A DNA stretch of 48,717 nt from an uncultured Ruminococcus sp. (GTDB lineage Bacteria; Bacillota; Clostridia; Oscillospirales; Ruminococcaceae). Under the pieces are notes generated by a model that saw nothing but the letters and a program-made list of their open reading frames with translations, had not been told where the DNA came from and made no database searches. How positions within the stretch are numbered: position 1 is the stretch's first letter; each line of letters starts with the position of its first letter. Made by a program: the position numbers and the translations under genes. The stretch is taken from the NCBI GenBank assembly GCA_902780695.1, contig CACZGM010000004.1, positions 1-48,717 of the forward strand. Direction: 5' to 3'. Positions 32,585 through 40,901 of this stretch are shown here, piece by piece.

Positions 32585-33154
32585 ATGGATCCGTTTTGGC
32601 TGATCATTGGACTGATAGTGCTTATCGCTACAGTGTTATTCAACATCATAAAAGCAAAAGGCGGTGCAAAGCTTGTTGCGCGCATCGGAAACGGCATTCT
32701 GCTCGCCTTGTTTGCGGGAATAATGATATTATCAAAAGCCGAAGAAGCAAGAATAAACGACCTGTCCGTCAACAACAATATCTTAAGCGGTGGATTTTTC
32801 AAATCAATTCGCTATAACGGAGAGTCCGGCGGCTATAGCTTATTCCACGAAAGCAATTTCATGACAGGAGAAGAGTTCGCGGTACCGAAAAGCTGCTGCG
32901 ATATTCCCGTTGCTGCAAAGTTCACGGGAAACGTATATCTCATTTATACGGGTGATATTGTTCTGTACAAAAATATGGTCACTATCGACTCCAAAAGCTA
33001 TAATTTGCTTGACAGTGTTGTTGAAGTACTGCCTGATACAACGAATATAAGGATAATTGCATTCATATTAGCGCTCATTACGGCGGCAGGTCTGAACATT
33101 GTAATATTTATGATAGTTCTCGTACAGATAAAAAAAGAAAAACAAACGGAATAA
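32585..33154 (+). CDS. Small membrane protein with three TM segments, 189 aa
   Basis: ATG at 32585 with GGGGAGG upstream. It has two N-terminal TM segments (about 4-20 and 37-53, separated by a basic loop IIKAKGGAKLVAR), an outer region of about 90 residues (SVNNNILSGGFFKSIRYNG, CCDIPVAAKFTGNVYLIY) and a C-terminal TM (about 155-180) ending IKKEKQTE. The family is not recognised. It is monocistronic by appearance: its own promoter upstream and repeat R3 with a terminator hairpin downstream. Confidence 0.8.
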   Translation: MDPFWLIIGLIVLIATVLFNIIKAKGGAKLVARIGNGILLALFAGIMILSKAEEARINDLSVNNNILSGGFFKSIRYNGESGGYSLFHESNFMTGEEFAVPKSCCDIPVAAKFTGNVYLIYTGDIVLYKNMVTIDSKSYNLLDSVVEVLPDTTNIRIIAFILALITAAGLNIVIFMIVLVQIKKEKQTE

Positions 33155-33180
33155 CTTTCCGCTTTCATCAGTTCAAAATC

Positions 33181-33331
33181 CCTACCGCCCTGAACACCTG
33201 CTCCGCCGTGTCGGAAAGATTTTCCGCAGCGTTTCTCTGTATTCATAGCATCATCAAGACTACAAACACTCCCCAGTATCGGAAAATAAGCGTCAATGCC
33301 GCACTCATTAAAGGGCGCGGCATTTTTTTTT
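33181..33331. repeat. Repeat R3, copy 2, with terminator
   Basis: About 150 nt similar to 30470-30610. It ends in AATGCCGC (33295-33302) / GCGGCATT (33317-33324) followed by a run of nine T, a good rho-independent terminator for the 32585 gene. Compared with copy 1, the minus-strand protein-like frame is broken by one extra base (GAGAAACGC versus GAGAACGC). Confidence 0.85.
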
Positions 33332-33362
33332 GCATACATGTTTCTGATGTCCGCTTTTTCTG

Positions 33363-33515
33363 TTGCAGTATATCCGATTATGTGATATAATTAATTTATC
33401 GGAAGGCATCGTGCTGTGCAGACTGCACAAGCGCGCAGATTCCGGATTGTCGCATTTTCACAAACTTGAAAAAATTGGGAAAACCCGTGTAACATTTCGC
33501 CGTTTCATTCGTTAT
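33363..33515 (+). promoter_or_regulatory. Tandem sigma-A and ECF promoters for the 33578 operon
   Basis: P1 is TTGCAG (33363-33368), 17 nt, TATAAT (33386-33391). P2 is GTAAC (33489-33493), 16 nt, CGTTATATAT (from 33510), preceded by TTTTCACAAACTTGAAAAAA. The P1 to P2 distance (about 97 nt) equals that before 26285 and 41762. Confidence 0.7.
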
Positions 33516-33577
33516 ATATATCAGAGTACTGCACAAGTTTTTTGCAGTAAAACCCGAAACGGAAAGAGAGGAATATT

Positions 33578-35542
33578 ATGAAAAAAGCCTTGATCAAATC
33601 AGCATCTGTTTTATGCGCGGCAATAATGCTCGGGACAAGCACGGTGGGAACTGTGACCGCGTCGGCGGAACAACAGTTCGACAGCTTCTTTTCCACTGCA
33701 TCATCGAGCAAGGACGACCCCGCGGATCATGTCGGTATGCCCTCGGACAAGGTGATAAGCACCGCGGTGCAGAAGGCATTGAACCGGAAGAACGCGTGTA
33801 TCGCCTACCGCAAGGATCACAGCTACGCTATCATTGACGTTGAGCAGGCAAATAAGGACATTTCCTTGTCTGCCGCGGCAGCTATGCTGGACAAGAAATT
33901 CTACGAGGAAATGGGCGGCGACAAGTATTTCGGGAGCTATGCGGAATACAAGGCAGCTGTGCTTGAAAAGGCGGGGGTGAAAAGCGAGGCGGAACTCAAA
34001 GTCGAGCCGTACTTCGTGTTTGCATTCTACTACGGCAAGCCGAACGGCGACAGTCAGCTCGTCACCGATGAAAAAGCAGCCGAGAAAGCTATACGCAGAA
34101 CTTTTGAGCTTCAGAAAACGAACAGCGACTTCAAAAACGCAATATCCGATGTATTCAGCAAAGGCTCGGTAGGCGGCGTGGTTGTAAACTGCGATTATAA
34201 CGGAAAATCGGAGGCCGCCCTTAAAATAAGAGCGAATGACGCTTCGTTCAGTATATCGGAGACTCTTAAATTCAGCTCCGACTCCGCGTTCTACATATAC
34301 AACACCCTCGTGCCGAAGAACACGAAAAAGCTCGTCATTTCAAGCCGTGACGAATTTACGGTGAAGTTCCTCACCGACTTTATCCCCGACGACTGCGTGT
34401 GGGTGTGCAGCGACGACGAGGTGGATTTCGACGACTGTGTATTTGACATGAAGGAGATACAGAAAGCGCTCCCGGATCTTACGGAGCTGTATATGTATCA
34501 GGCGCGGGTCAAAAACGAGAAGTACATAAGCAAGATGACGAAACTGCAGGCTCTTTCGTACTATCCGCTCTCCGCGGACGAGAATTTCGGTCGGTTCATT
34601 GAAACACCTGTCATAAAAACCGTATCGTTCAAAAATCTGAAAAATATCAAAAAGCTCTGGCTTTACGGCGAATACTCCGATTACAGCTTCCTCGAAAAAA
34701 TGACGAGCCTTAAAAGCGTGTATGCCGAGCTCCGCAATGAGAAAGCCGCGCCGTCGCTGTTCAGGAGCAAATGCGTGACAAAGCTGTTTATTCAGTGCGG
34801 CACGAAGTTCGACATGACCGGAATAAAGAATATGACAGGGCTGAGGGAGCTTGATATTGAAAATGTAGCAAATGTTGACCCGAAAGCGATATCCGGCATC
34901 AAAAACCTCAGAAAGCTCAAAATAGGCGTCGGCGGGACTTACGACTTTTCGCCGCTTACAAAGCTCACGAAGCTGAAAGGCCTGTCGATCAGCGGCGCGG
35001 AAACCAAGGACTGGTCATTCCTCAAAAAGCTGAAAAGCCTCGATACGCTTTTCATCGGCTATACAAAGCTGTACGACAAAGACATAAAGGGGCTTGGCGT
35101 AAAGAGTATATGCCTTTATGAAACGCGAAACACTTATGCTGTATTCTCGGAGATGCCGAATCTCGAAACCGCGGAGATAATGAGCAGTTATCACACTTTC
35201 AAGGATTTCAAGCCTTCAAAAACGCTGAAAAATTTTACCGAGACATTCGGCAGCGGCGGGGATTATTCCGCGCTCGCAAAATGCCCTAAGCTCGAAAGAG
35301 TTATCCTGCTTGGCTGCAAGGGGGAATTCGACGTGAAGGATTTTGTGGGCTGCAAGAATCTGAAAGAGATATATCTGAACGGGACACAGATAACCAACGG
35401 TGAAAAGCTCGCAAACATCAAGACGCTCAAAAACATAGCAATATATTCGTATTACGTCGATCCCGCGCTTGCGGACGAGCTGAAAAAGGCACTCCCGAAG
35501 TGCGAGATCGACATAAAGCAGGATCAGTTCTACCAGAACTGA
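33578..35542 (+). CDS. Secreted leucine-rich-repeat protein
   Basis: 654 residues, with GAAAGAGAGG upstream. The signal peptide ends near TASA. A first region (about 30-280) has no recognised fold (VDFDDCVFDMKEIQKALPDL closes it). From about 290 to 640 there are irregular LRR units: ALPDLTELYMYQ, MTKLQALSYYPL, IKNMTGLRELDIENV, GIKNLRKLKIGV, LTKLTKLKGLSISGAE, CKNLKEIYLNGTQI. No anchor motif or lipobox is visible, so it is probably released or held by partners. Such proteins usually bind protein or glycan ligands. It is the first gene of an operon with 35562 (19-nt gap) under the tandem promoter. Confidence 0.9.
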   Translation: MKKALIKSASVLCAAIMLGTSTVGTVTASAEQQFDSFFSTASSSKDDPADHVGMPSDKVISTAVQKALNRKNACIAYRKDHSYAIIDVEQANKDISLSAAAAMLDKKFYEEMGGDKYFGSYAEYKAAVLEKAGVKSEAELKVEPYFVFAFYYGKPNGDSQLVTDEKAAEKAIRRTFELQKTNSDFKNAISDVFSKGSVGGVVVNCDYNGKSEAALKIRANDASFSISETLKFSSDSAFYIYNTLVPKNTKKLVISSRDEFTVKFLTDFIPDDCVWVCSDDEVDFDDCVFDMKEIQKALPDLTELYMYQARVKNEKYISKMTKLQALSYYPLSADENFGRFIETPVIKTVSFKNLKNIKKLWLYGEYSDYSFLEKMTSLKSVYAELRNEKAAPSLFRSKCVTKLFIQCGTKFDMTGIKNMTGLRELDIENVANVDPKAISGIKNLRKLKIGVGGTYDFSPLTKLTKLKGLSISGAETKDWSFLKKLKSLDTLFIGYTKLYDKDIKGLGVKSICLYETRNTYAVFSEMPNLETAEIMSSYHTFKDFKPSKTLKNFTETFGSGGDYSALAKCPKLERVILLGCKGEFDVKDFVGCKNLKEIYLNGTQITNGEKLANIKTLKNIAIYSYYVDPALADELKKALPKCEIDIKQDQFYQN

Positions 35543-35561
35543 AAACGGGAAAGGAAAGAAA

Positions 35562-38144
35562 ATGAAAAAGCATATCTCAGTACTTGCATCGGCGGCGATC
35601 ATTCTCGGAATGCTGCCGTCGCTGACAGTCCCCGCGTCGGCTGCAAACAGTATTCCCGTGTCGTTATCCTCGGCGGTGAAAACATCGTACAGGACGAATG
35701 AAACGGTTATCGGGAAGAATGTGAGGATAAGCGGGAACAACGTTTCCGAAAGCGTCATCAGCGACTTTGCAAAAAAAGTGAATGCCGCTGCCCTCGGAAA
35801 TATCATACTTCCCGTCGATGCTTCCACAGCGAAGTATTACTACACGATAAGCGGCAGCAGCGACAGCGGGCGCTTCTCCGTTTCATGCATAAACGGAAAA
35901 CATTTTGATTATTTCAGCATAAACGGCTGCGCTTATCCGTACAACAAGGCTCTCGATACGGTTTGCAGGAAGATCGCCGGGAATGATGACGCGAACAGCA
36001 GCATTCCCGACCGTATGCTGAAATACAGGGTAAAATGCAGCGAGCCGAAGACGGAAGAGGAATATTTCAACGCCGCTGCGACCCTTGTGGGCGCTTGGCT
36101 CGATTCTCTGAAAAAGGAAACGGGCGAATACAAGCTCGGCTCGTACAAATTCAACGGCGAAACGCTCCCTACCGAAAGAGATATCCTGCGCGGCGAAGGG
36201 CTTATAAGCGGCGGACGCGAGTTCTGCTGCACCATCGGTTTTGACGCAGCGGGGCTCAGCAAGGAAAGCGTTTTCTCGGAGCCGAAAAACTCCGGGTACA
36301 ACAAGTTCTACAACTATTACAGCGGCGCGCTTGTTGTCGTTCGGTGCAGGTGGGAAAACGGGGTATGCCGCATAGTTGATTACGGAAACGGCGAAAGCAG
36401 ACTCATGACGGGACTGAACGGTATACGCACGAAGAACGCGAAGTATGACACCCTGTTCGATTTTTACCGCGACACAAAGCAGGTGGAAAAGCTCGATAAA
36501 GCTTGTACATACAATATACTCGGCAGATACGGCATTTCCGCGACATCGCCTGTGTATATGGCAGACGGAAGAGTGGGTTATGTTGCAATATATCCGAGAT
36601 ATAACGCACAGACCGGTAAGGACGGCATAAAGACCACAGTTTACGACAACGGCTATTTTGATGAAAGCTATAATGCAACTTACAGCTCCCCTGTGGATTA
36701 CAAGTCCGATGCACAGGAAGAAAACTTCCACGAAAAATTCAGCCTTGTATTTGACGATTACAACGGCGACGGCAGTGCGGATTTCGCGCTGAAACAGTCC
36801 GCCGAAGATGAAAACAGCGACGGTGCGACATACGAAGTGCGTTGTATGTCTAATGACCTCACGCCGAGAAGCGACCGCTTCTCGTTCTATATGGCGGGAC
36901 GGCATGAGGAGTCCATACGTCTCCAGCACACCGACAGCGGCAGGTTCGTTTACTGGCAGAAAGGCACCGACGGCAAGCTCACCTCGAATGTTACGGTCGA
37001 TGATTACCGTATGTATTCCGAGAGGTACTACCTGCCGCCAGAGCTGCGCATTTACGATGACGAAAAAACGGTTTACTGCTTCTTCTGGAACAACACCGCG
37101 AAAGATGTCAAAGTCGGAGGGAAATACCATATCGAGTACAACAAAAACGGAAACTGGGTAAGCGTGACAAGCGACAAGACGCTTGCCGCGAAAACTGCAA
37201 AGGCATACCGTGACACCGAACTTGGATTCGACATTTCCGATGTAAAGCGCACTGCCGGAGAATACCGTATTGCAATGAAAGTTTCCGGCAAGACCGTTTA
37301 CGGCGGCTTCTACATCGGCAGCAGGAACGCAAAACTGTCTGTAAATGCAGACGAAAAAACGATTCCCGCAGGTACGGGATTTATTGACATAACCGTGAAG
37401 AACACAGGCACAGAACCTGTCCGCATGACCTCCGCGTATATCGCAAGCGGCAGCAAGAAGATATCCGATATATCAGTATCCGACAGCCTTATCCTCGCGG
37501 GCGGCGAAAAGCAGCTGACCGCCGAACTCGACAGAAAGCTTGCGGCTGGAAAGTACACGATAAATATACCTTACGGGACAAAGACCGCGTCATACAGCTT
37601 CACTGTCAAAAAGGTAAATAACGATGCGCTCACATATTTCGGCGGGAAATGCACCGCAAAGGTATCGGACGGAAAACTAAGCATAACTGTGAAGAATAAC
37701 AAATTCACGAAGGAAAAGATCGGTGTCATGTTCAGGAGCTCGGACTCTCCGGAGGTGTTCGCGAACGGAAAGTGGGTAAAATCCGGCTGGCTTCTGATGA
37801 CCGACGGTAAATATAATGCTGACGGCATTATGTTTGATATTGCTTACGGAAAAACCGGTACAATTACATTTTTCGATTACTATGCGGAAAGCTACAAAAT
37901 GATAATGGAAAACCCGGAGTATCTTGAGCAATACAAGCAGATGTATGACTACTTCAAGGAATCTCTGAGCAGATACTCCGGCGATGACCCGGAATATCTC
38001 AAGGAATACGAAAAGTACAAGGATATCACTTTTGAGGAGTTTGTGAAGCTGATGATAACAGGAGGAGGTCAGGAGGATGAGGCAGCGAAAAATTCGCTGT
38101 ACCGGCTGAAACTCAATGGGGAGTATGTTTACTTCGTTGTATAA
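35562..38144 (+). CDS. Large secreted protein with FG-GAP-like and Ig-like regions
   Basis: 860 residues, with AAAGGAAAG upstream. The signal peptide ends near PASA. The N-terminal ~300 residues are unrecognised, with four or more Cys (FCCTIGF, VVVRCRWENGVCRIV). A short calcium-loop-like segment FDDYNGDGSADFAL (about 395-410) recalls FG-GAP/VCBS loops. Later parts look like beta-sandwich units (YHIEYNKNGNWVSVTSDKT; FIDITVKNTGTEPVRM; LDRKLAAGKYTINIPYG). The C-terminus has a Tyr/Glu-rich helix (EYLEQYKQMYDYFKES). No anchor is seen. It is encoded directly after the LRR protein and is likely its partner. Confidence 0.85.
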   Translation: MKKHISVLASAAIILGMLPSLTVPASAANSIPVSLSSAVKTSYRTNETVIGKNVRISGNNVSESVISDFAKKVNAAALGNIILPVDASTAKYYYTISGSSDSGRFSVSCINGKHFDYFSINGCAYPYNKALDTVCRKIAGNDDANSSIPDRMLKYRVKCSEPKTEEEYFNAAATLVGAWLDSLKKETGEYKLGSYKFNGETLPTERDILRGEGLISGGREFCCTIGFDAAGLSKESVFSEPKNSGYNKFYNYYSGALVVVRCRWENGVCRIVDYGNGESRLMTGLNGIRTKNAKYDTLFDFYRDTKQVEKLDKACTYNILGRYGISATSPVYMADGRVGYVAIYPRYNAQTGKDGIKTTVYDNGYFDESYNATYSSPVDYKSDAQEENFHEKFSLVFDDYNGDGSADFALKQSAEDENSDGATYEVRCMSNDLTPRSDRFSFYMAGRHEESIRLQHTDSGRFVYWQKGTDGKLTSNVTVDDYRMYSERYYLPPELRIYDDEKTVYCFFWNNTAKDVKVGGKYHIEYNKNGNWVSVTSDKTLAAKTAKAYRDTELGFDISDVKRTAGEYRIAMKVSGKTVYGGFYIGSRNAKLSVNADEKTIPAGTGFIDITVKNTGTEPVRMTSAYIASGSKKISDISVSDSLILAGGEKQLTAELDRKLAAGKYTINIPYGTKTASYSFTVKKVNNDALTYFGGKCTAKVSDGKLSITVKNNKFTKEKIGVMFRSSDSPEVFANGKWVKSGWLLMTDGKYNADGIMFDIAYGKTGTITFFDYYAESYKMIMENPEYLEQYKQMYDYFKESLSRYSGDDPEYLKEYEKYKDITFEEFVKLMITGGGQEDEAAKNSLYRLKLNGEYVYFVV

Positions 38145-38191
38145 CGTAAGAAAATATGAAATTCATTCATCCGGCAATAAGCAGAGCATAT

Positions 38192-38298
38192 AAATCAAAA
38201 CCACCAGTTTCGGAAGTTTTCTTTCGTATGCGCCGCATCGTACGGCGCCCGGAAAACTTCCTTACGACATCCGTGTCTTGAACTGGTGGTTTTGATTT
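38192..38298 (+). other. Branched palindromic element, possible structured RNA
   Basis: An 18-bp perfect outer stem (38192-38209 with 38281-38298; core ACCACCAGTT/AACTGGTGGT) encloses two arms. The first arm is a 10-bp stem GGAAGTTTTC (38212-38221) / GAAAACTTCC (38252-38261), itself topped by GCGCCG (38230-38235) / CGGCGC (38243-38248). The second is a small hairpin GACA-TCCG-TGTC (38266-38277). The transcript of the 35562 gene would fold into a three-way junction. It may be a terminator, an RNA stability element or a palindromic mobile unit. No second copy was noticed in the window. Confidence 0.7.
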
Positions 38299-38363
38299 GT
38301 GTAGTTGCATCGGCTTTTGCGCTTGTCTATTCTTCAAGAAATCTTAAATCCGATAGCACATCG

Positions 38364-38445
38364 TTGACAATTGCTCCGGTCTATGCGATAATAATTCAGA
38401 AAATTTTTTGATTTGTTGTAACATTTCCACTGTTTTACGTGTACA
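38364..38445 (+). promoter_or_regulatory. Sigma-A and ECF promoters for the 38480 sigma operon
   Basis: P1 is TTGACA (38364-38369), 17 nt, GATAAT (38387-38392). P2 is GTAAC (38418-38422), 15 nt, CGTGTACATAT (from 38438). The -10 is less like the other GTAAC sites. The P1 sequence is almost the same as at 23740-23768. Confidence 0.55.
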
Positions 38446-38479
38446 TATATATGAAACCGCTTTGCAAAGGAATTTCATA

Positions 38480-39022
38480 ATGAAAGATAAGCTTGTCGAA
38501 AAAATGATAGGCTCGGACGTGCGCGCATTCGAGCAGATCGTGAAGAAATACGGCAGATATGTTTTTCGTGTTGTTAAGAACCATTCCAAAGGCTTGCTCA
38601 CCCGCGAGGACGAGGAGGAGATCACCAACGACACGTTTGCGGCGCTGTGGCTTAATCGTGAAAGGATAGACCCTGAGCGTCTGATTTTGACATATCTTGC
38701 TGTGATAGCCCGGAACAAGGTATCAAACAGGCTCCGCACCCTTAAATTTACCGTCAGTATCGAGCAGCTCGGCGAGCTGTTTGACGCTGATCTTGACCGT
38801 AAACTGGAGGATAAGGAGAATGTTGATGCCATTCTTGAGGCTGCCGGAACGCTGAATAAGAAGCAATATGAGGTGTTTGTCCGTTTTTACCTGTATGGGG
38901 AGCCGCTGACGGAGATATCCGGAAGAATGGGTATCGGCAGTTCTGATGCCCGGACAACCTTGTTCCGCACGAGAGAAGCCATAAGAAAACATCTGTCCGA
39001 AAGGGGTTATTTCGATGAGTGA
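38480..39022 (+). CDS. ECF-type RNA polymerase sigma factor
   Basis: 180 residues from the ATG at 38480, preceded by AAAGGAA; an upstream in-frame ATG would lie on the promoter. Region 2: VRAFEQIVKKYGRYVFRVV, REDEEEITNDTFAALWLN and LILTYLAVIARNKVSNRLR. Region 4: LNKKQYEVFVRFYLYGEPL, then EISGRMGIGSSDARTTLFRTRE. The ITNDTFAALW form is typical of another ECF subgroup. It overlaps the membrane partner gene by 8 nt. It is one of two sigmas here whose operon carries a GTAAC-type promoter. Confidence 0.93.
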   Translation: MKDKLVEKMIGSDVRAFEQIVKKYGRYVFRVVKNHSKGLLTREDEEEITNDTFAALWLNRERIDPERLILTYLAVIARNKVSNRLRTLKFTVSIEQLGELFDADLDRKLEDKENVDAILEAAGTLNKKQYEVFVRFYLYGEPLTEISGRMGIGSSDARTTLFRTREAIRKHLSERGYFDE

Positions 39023-40052
39023 AGAACTGCTGCCCTACGACAGCGAAAGACTATCGGCGCGAATTCTTGATGATATGGTGCGTGCAGCAAAGGAGAAAGC
39101 AGGAATTGCGGAAATAAAGACTTCTCGCAGGCTTCACAGACCGGCTGTGCTGATAACAGCGATAATTGCAGGAATTTCTTTGTTTGCGGTAACTGCCGGA
39201 GCCTTGCTGAAATGGAATATATTCTCGCTGTTCCGCAGTCAGAGGGAGAATGCTCAGAACGCTGCCGGTGAGCTTTCTTCGGAGCTTACAGACAGGAAAC
39301 GCACATTCCTTGACAACATCAATATTCCGGAAGGAGCGGAAGCATTCCCGGAATACACCGAGCGGGAGTATGAGATACTTGCGGAGCTTGCTCACGAAGC
39401 AGATCTGACATTCGATTACGGAGACAAGACGCTGCATATCTCCGGATATGTGTTTGACGGGAGCTGCCTTGATATTTACTATGATGTGACATACCCGTAC
39501 ACAGACACAGAGTTCTACTTCTACAGCGATGATACGCTGACAGCAAGCGCTGCTGTTCCGTATCTGCTCTATACTGACGGAAATATTGCATATTACAGGA
39601 GCAGGAACTACTTGCAGCTTGCGGGCAATGTTACAAGCACAGAGATCATTATAGGCGACAGCGACACCCCTCCCGATGATAGCACACAAAACAGCTTTAT
39701 TGTAGATGTTCCAAGCATCAAGCCGGTAATTATCGAGGATATTGAGCTTAGCGAGGGCGTTCATCTCAATCGGTTCGTACTTTCTTCTCTCGGGGCGTTT
39801 ATGGAGCTTTCGGAGAGCATCGAATACATTCAGACCTACGACAGCAGCGCCTTCCCTATCTATGTGACTTACAAAGACGGCACTGTTATTGACCTTTCGG
39901 ACTATACGGGAAACTTTGAGGGCGGTGCCGGATATCTGAACGAGGAAGGCAGGATAGTTCTTGATTATACGATAGGCAGAAATTTGAATATCTTTGATAT
40001 TGAGCAGATACGTTCTGTGCAGATATTCAACGAAGTAATAAAAATCAGCTGA
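39015..40052 (+). CDS. Putative anti-sigma/sensor protein, DUF4179-like
   Basis: 345 residues. The ATG at 39015 overlaps the sigma stop. The cytoplasmic part is about 43 residues, with TM about 44-65 and KWNIFSLFRSQREN just outside. The outer domain has the same landmarks as 15909 and 21988: EYTEREYEILAELAHEADL, LHISGYVFDGSCLDIYYDV, LSSLGAFMELSESI, VTYKDGTVIDLSDY and a C-terminal FDIEQIRSVQIFNEV. It is thus a third, more distant member of that family with a different sigma type. It likely inhibits the upstream sigma. The gene ends 15 nt before the FliD-C-like gene. Confidence 0.87.
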   Translation: MSEELLPYDSERLSARILDDMVRAAKEKAGIAEIKTSRRLHRPAVLITAIIAGISLFAVTAGALLKWNIFSLFRSQRENAQNAAGELSSELTDRKRTFLDNINIPEGAEAFPEYTEREYEILAELAHEADLTFDYGDKTLHISGYVFDGSCLDIYYDVTYPYTDTEFYFYSDDTLTASAAVPYLLYTDGNIAYYRSRNYLQLAGNVTSTEIIIGDSDTPPDDSTQNSFIVDVPSIKPVIIEDIELSEGVHLNRFVLSSLGAFMELSESIEYIQTYDSSAFPIYVTYKDGTVIDLSDYTGNFEGGAGYLNEEGRIVLDYTIGRNLNIFDIEQIRSVQIFNEVIKIS

Positions 40053-40067
40053 GAAAGGAAGAAAATC

Positions 40068-40763
40068 ATGAGAAGTTTTGGATTACACCGTTCATCAATA
40101 AGCAGATATATGGGGCGCAGCAGCTTCAAACGCAGCTCTTTCGGCAGGCGGAACACTTATAAAGTCAGCAACAGCTCATTCAAATCATATCTTGCGGAAG
40201 CCCGTAAGATTGCAGACGATATTGAAGCTGAAAAAAGCGAAAACACTTCGGGAGCATCAAGGACAAAGGCTGCAACCTATTCGATCACCGGCAGTAGGTA
40301 CAACAACGCCGTCACAGCTATGAGCGACAGCTCAAAGGCAATAACCGACCTGATTGACGAAGAGACACCCGACATCGAAAAAGCCTATGATGAAGCCGTG
40401 AAGTTTGCTGACGGGTATAACGATATGCTCGCGGCTGTGAAGAGCTCCTCAAACAGCTCTGTCATCGGCAAGGCAAGATATATCTCTGATGTTGCAAATG
40501 TATTCTCGCGGGCGCTTGGGAATATCGGTATCAGCGCGGACAAAAGCGGGAACTTAAGTGTTGACAAGGATAAATTCATGAAAGCCGATAATGACGATAT
40601 TTCAAAGATATTCGGTGGCAAGTCATCTTTCGCAAGCCTTATAAAGGAACAGACCGACAGCATTTCCGTGCTTTCCGCTATGAGTGCCGACACATATTCC
40701 GGCTCTCATACAGCCGCTTATACTTCGGCAATGAGCGGGTCAATATTCAGTAAGTTGCTTTGA
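40068..40763 (+). CDS. Protein resembling the C-terminal part of FliD (flagellar hook-associated protein 2)
   Basis: 231 residues, with GAAAGGAAG upstream. The start is Ser/Arg/Phe-rich (GRSSFKRSSFGRR). A helical region follows, then FADGYNDMLAAVKSSSNSS, IGKARYISDVANVFSRALGN and IGISADKSGNLSVDKDKFMK, with DDISKIFG. This run is the pattern I know from the FliD C-terminus (AYNDLL ... LADIGITTDKDGKLSLDEDKL ... DPDAVKALF). The N-terminal half of normal FliD and the D2/D3 domains are absent, and no other flagellar gene is in the window. It may be a non-flagellar relative that works with the sigma/anti-sigma pair encoded upstream in the same operon. There is no signal peptide. Confidence 0.75.
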   Translation: MRSFGLHRSSISRYMGRSSFKRSSFGRRNTYKVSNSSFKSYLAEARKIADDIEAEKSENTSGASRTKAATYSITGSRYNNAVTAMSDSSKAITDLIDEETPDIEKAYDEAVKFADGYNDMLAAVKSSSNSSVIGKARYISDVANVFSRALGNIGISADKSGNLSVDKDKFMKADNDDISKIFGGKSSFASLIKEQTDSISVLSAMSADTYSGSHTAAYTSAMSGSIFSKLL

Positions 40764-40795
40764 CCGGGTTTTGGTTTGTGCGCCTGTTTTTGATT

Positions 40796-40824
40796 TTGCA
40801 TTTTTCTGATATATGTGGTATAAT
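40796..40824 (+). promoter_or_regulatory. Sigma-A-type promoter for lipoprotein 40902
   Basis: TTGCAT (40796-40801), 17 nt, TATAAT (40819-40824), almost identical to 32456-32484 including the flanks. The 5' UTR would be about 70 nt. Confidence 0.8.
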
Positions 40825-40901
40825 CAATAAAAGCCTTGTGTAAAGGGTTTACAATAATAAGTTTTGACATATACTGCGTACTATTGGAGTGACATCAATC
40901 T

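Larger units (their letters stand above)
38145..38479 (+). other. 335-bp interval with a large structured palindrome and tandem promoters
   Basis: No supported gene. A branched palindromic element (38192-38298) comes first. A sigma-A-type promoter (38364-38392) and an ECF-type promoter (38418-38440) of the next sigma operon follow. Confidence 0.65.

Noticed and set aside
35883-37130. Long antisense open frame within the 35562 gene
   Set aside because: Shadow of a GC-biased coding strand; the sense strand has a signal peptide and clear protein pattern.
38192-38298. tRNA-like gene
   Set aside because: The outer stem is 18 bp and there is no TPsiC or anticodon arm arrangement.
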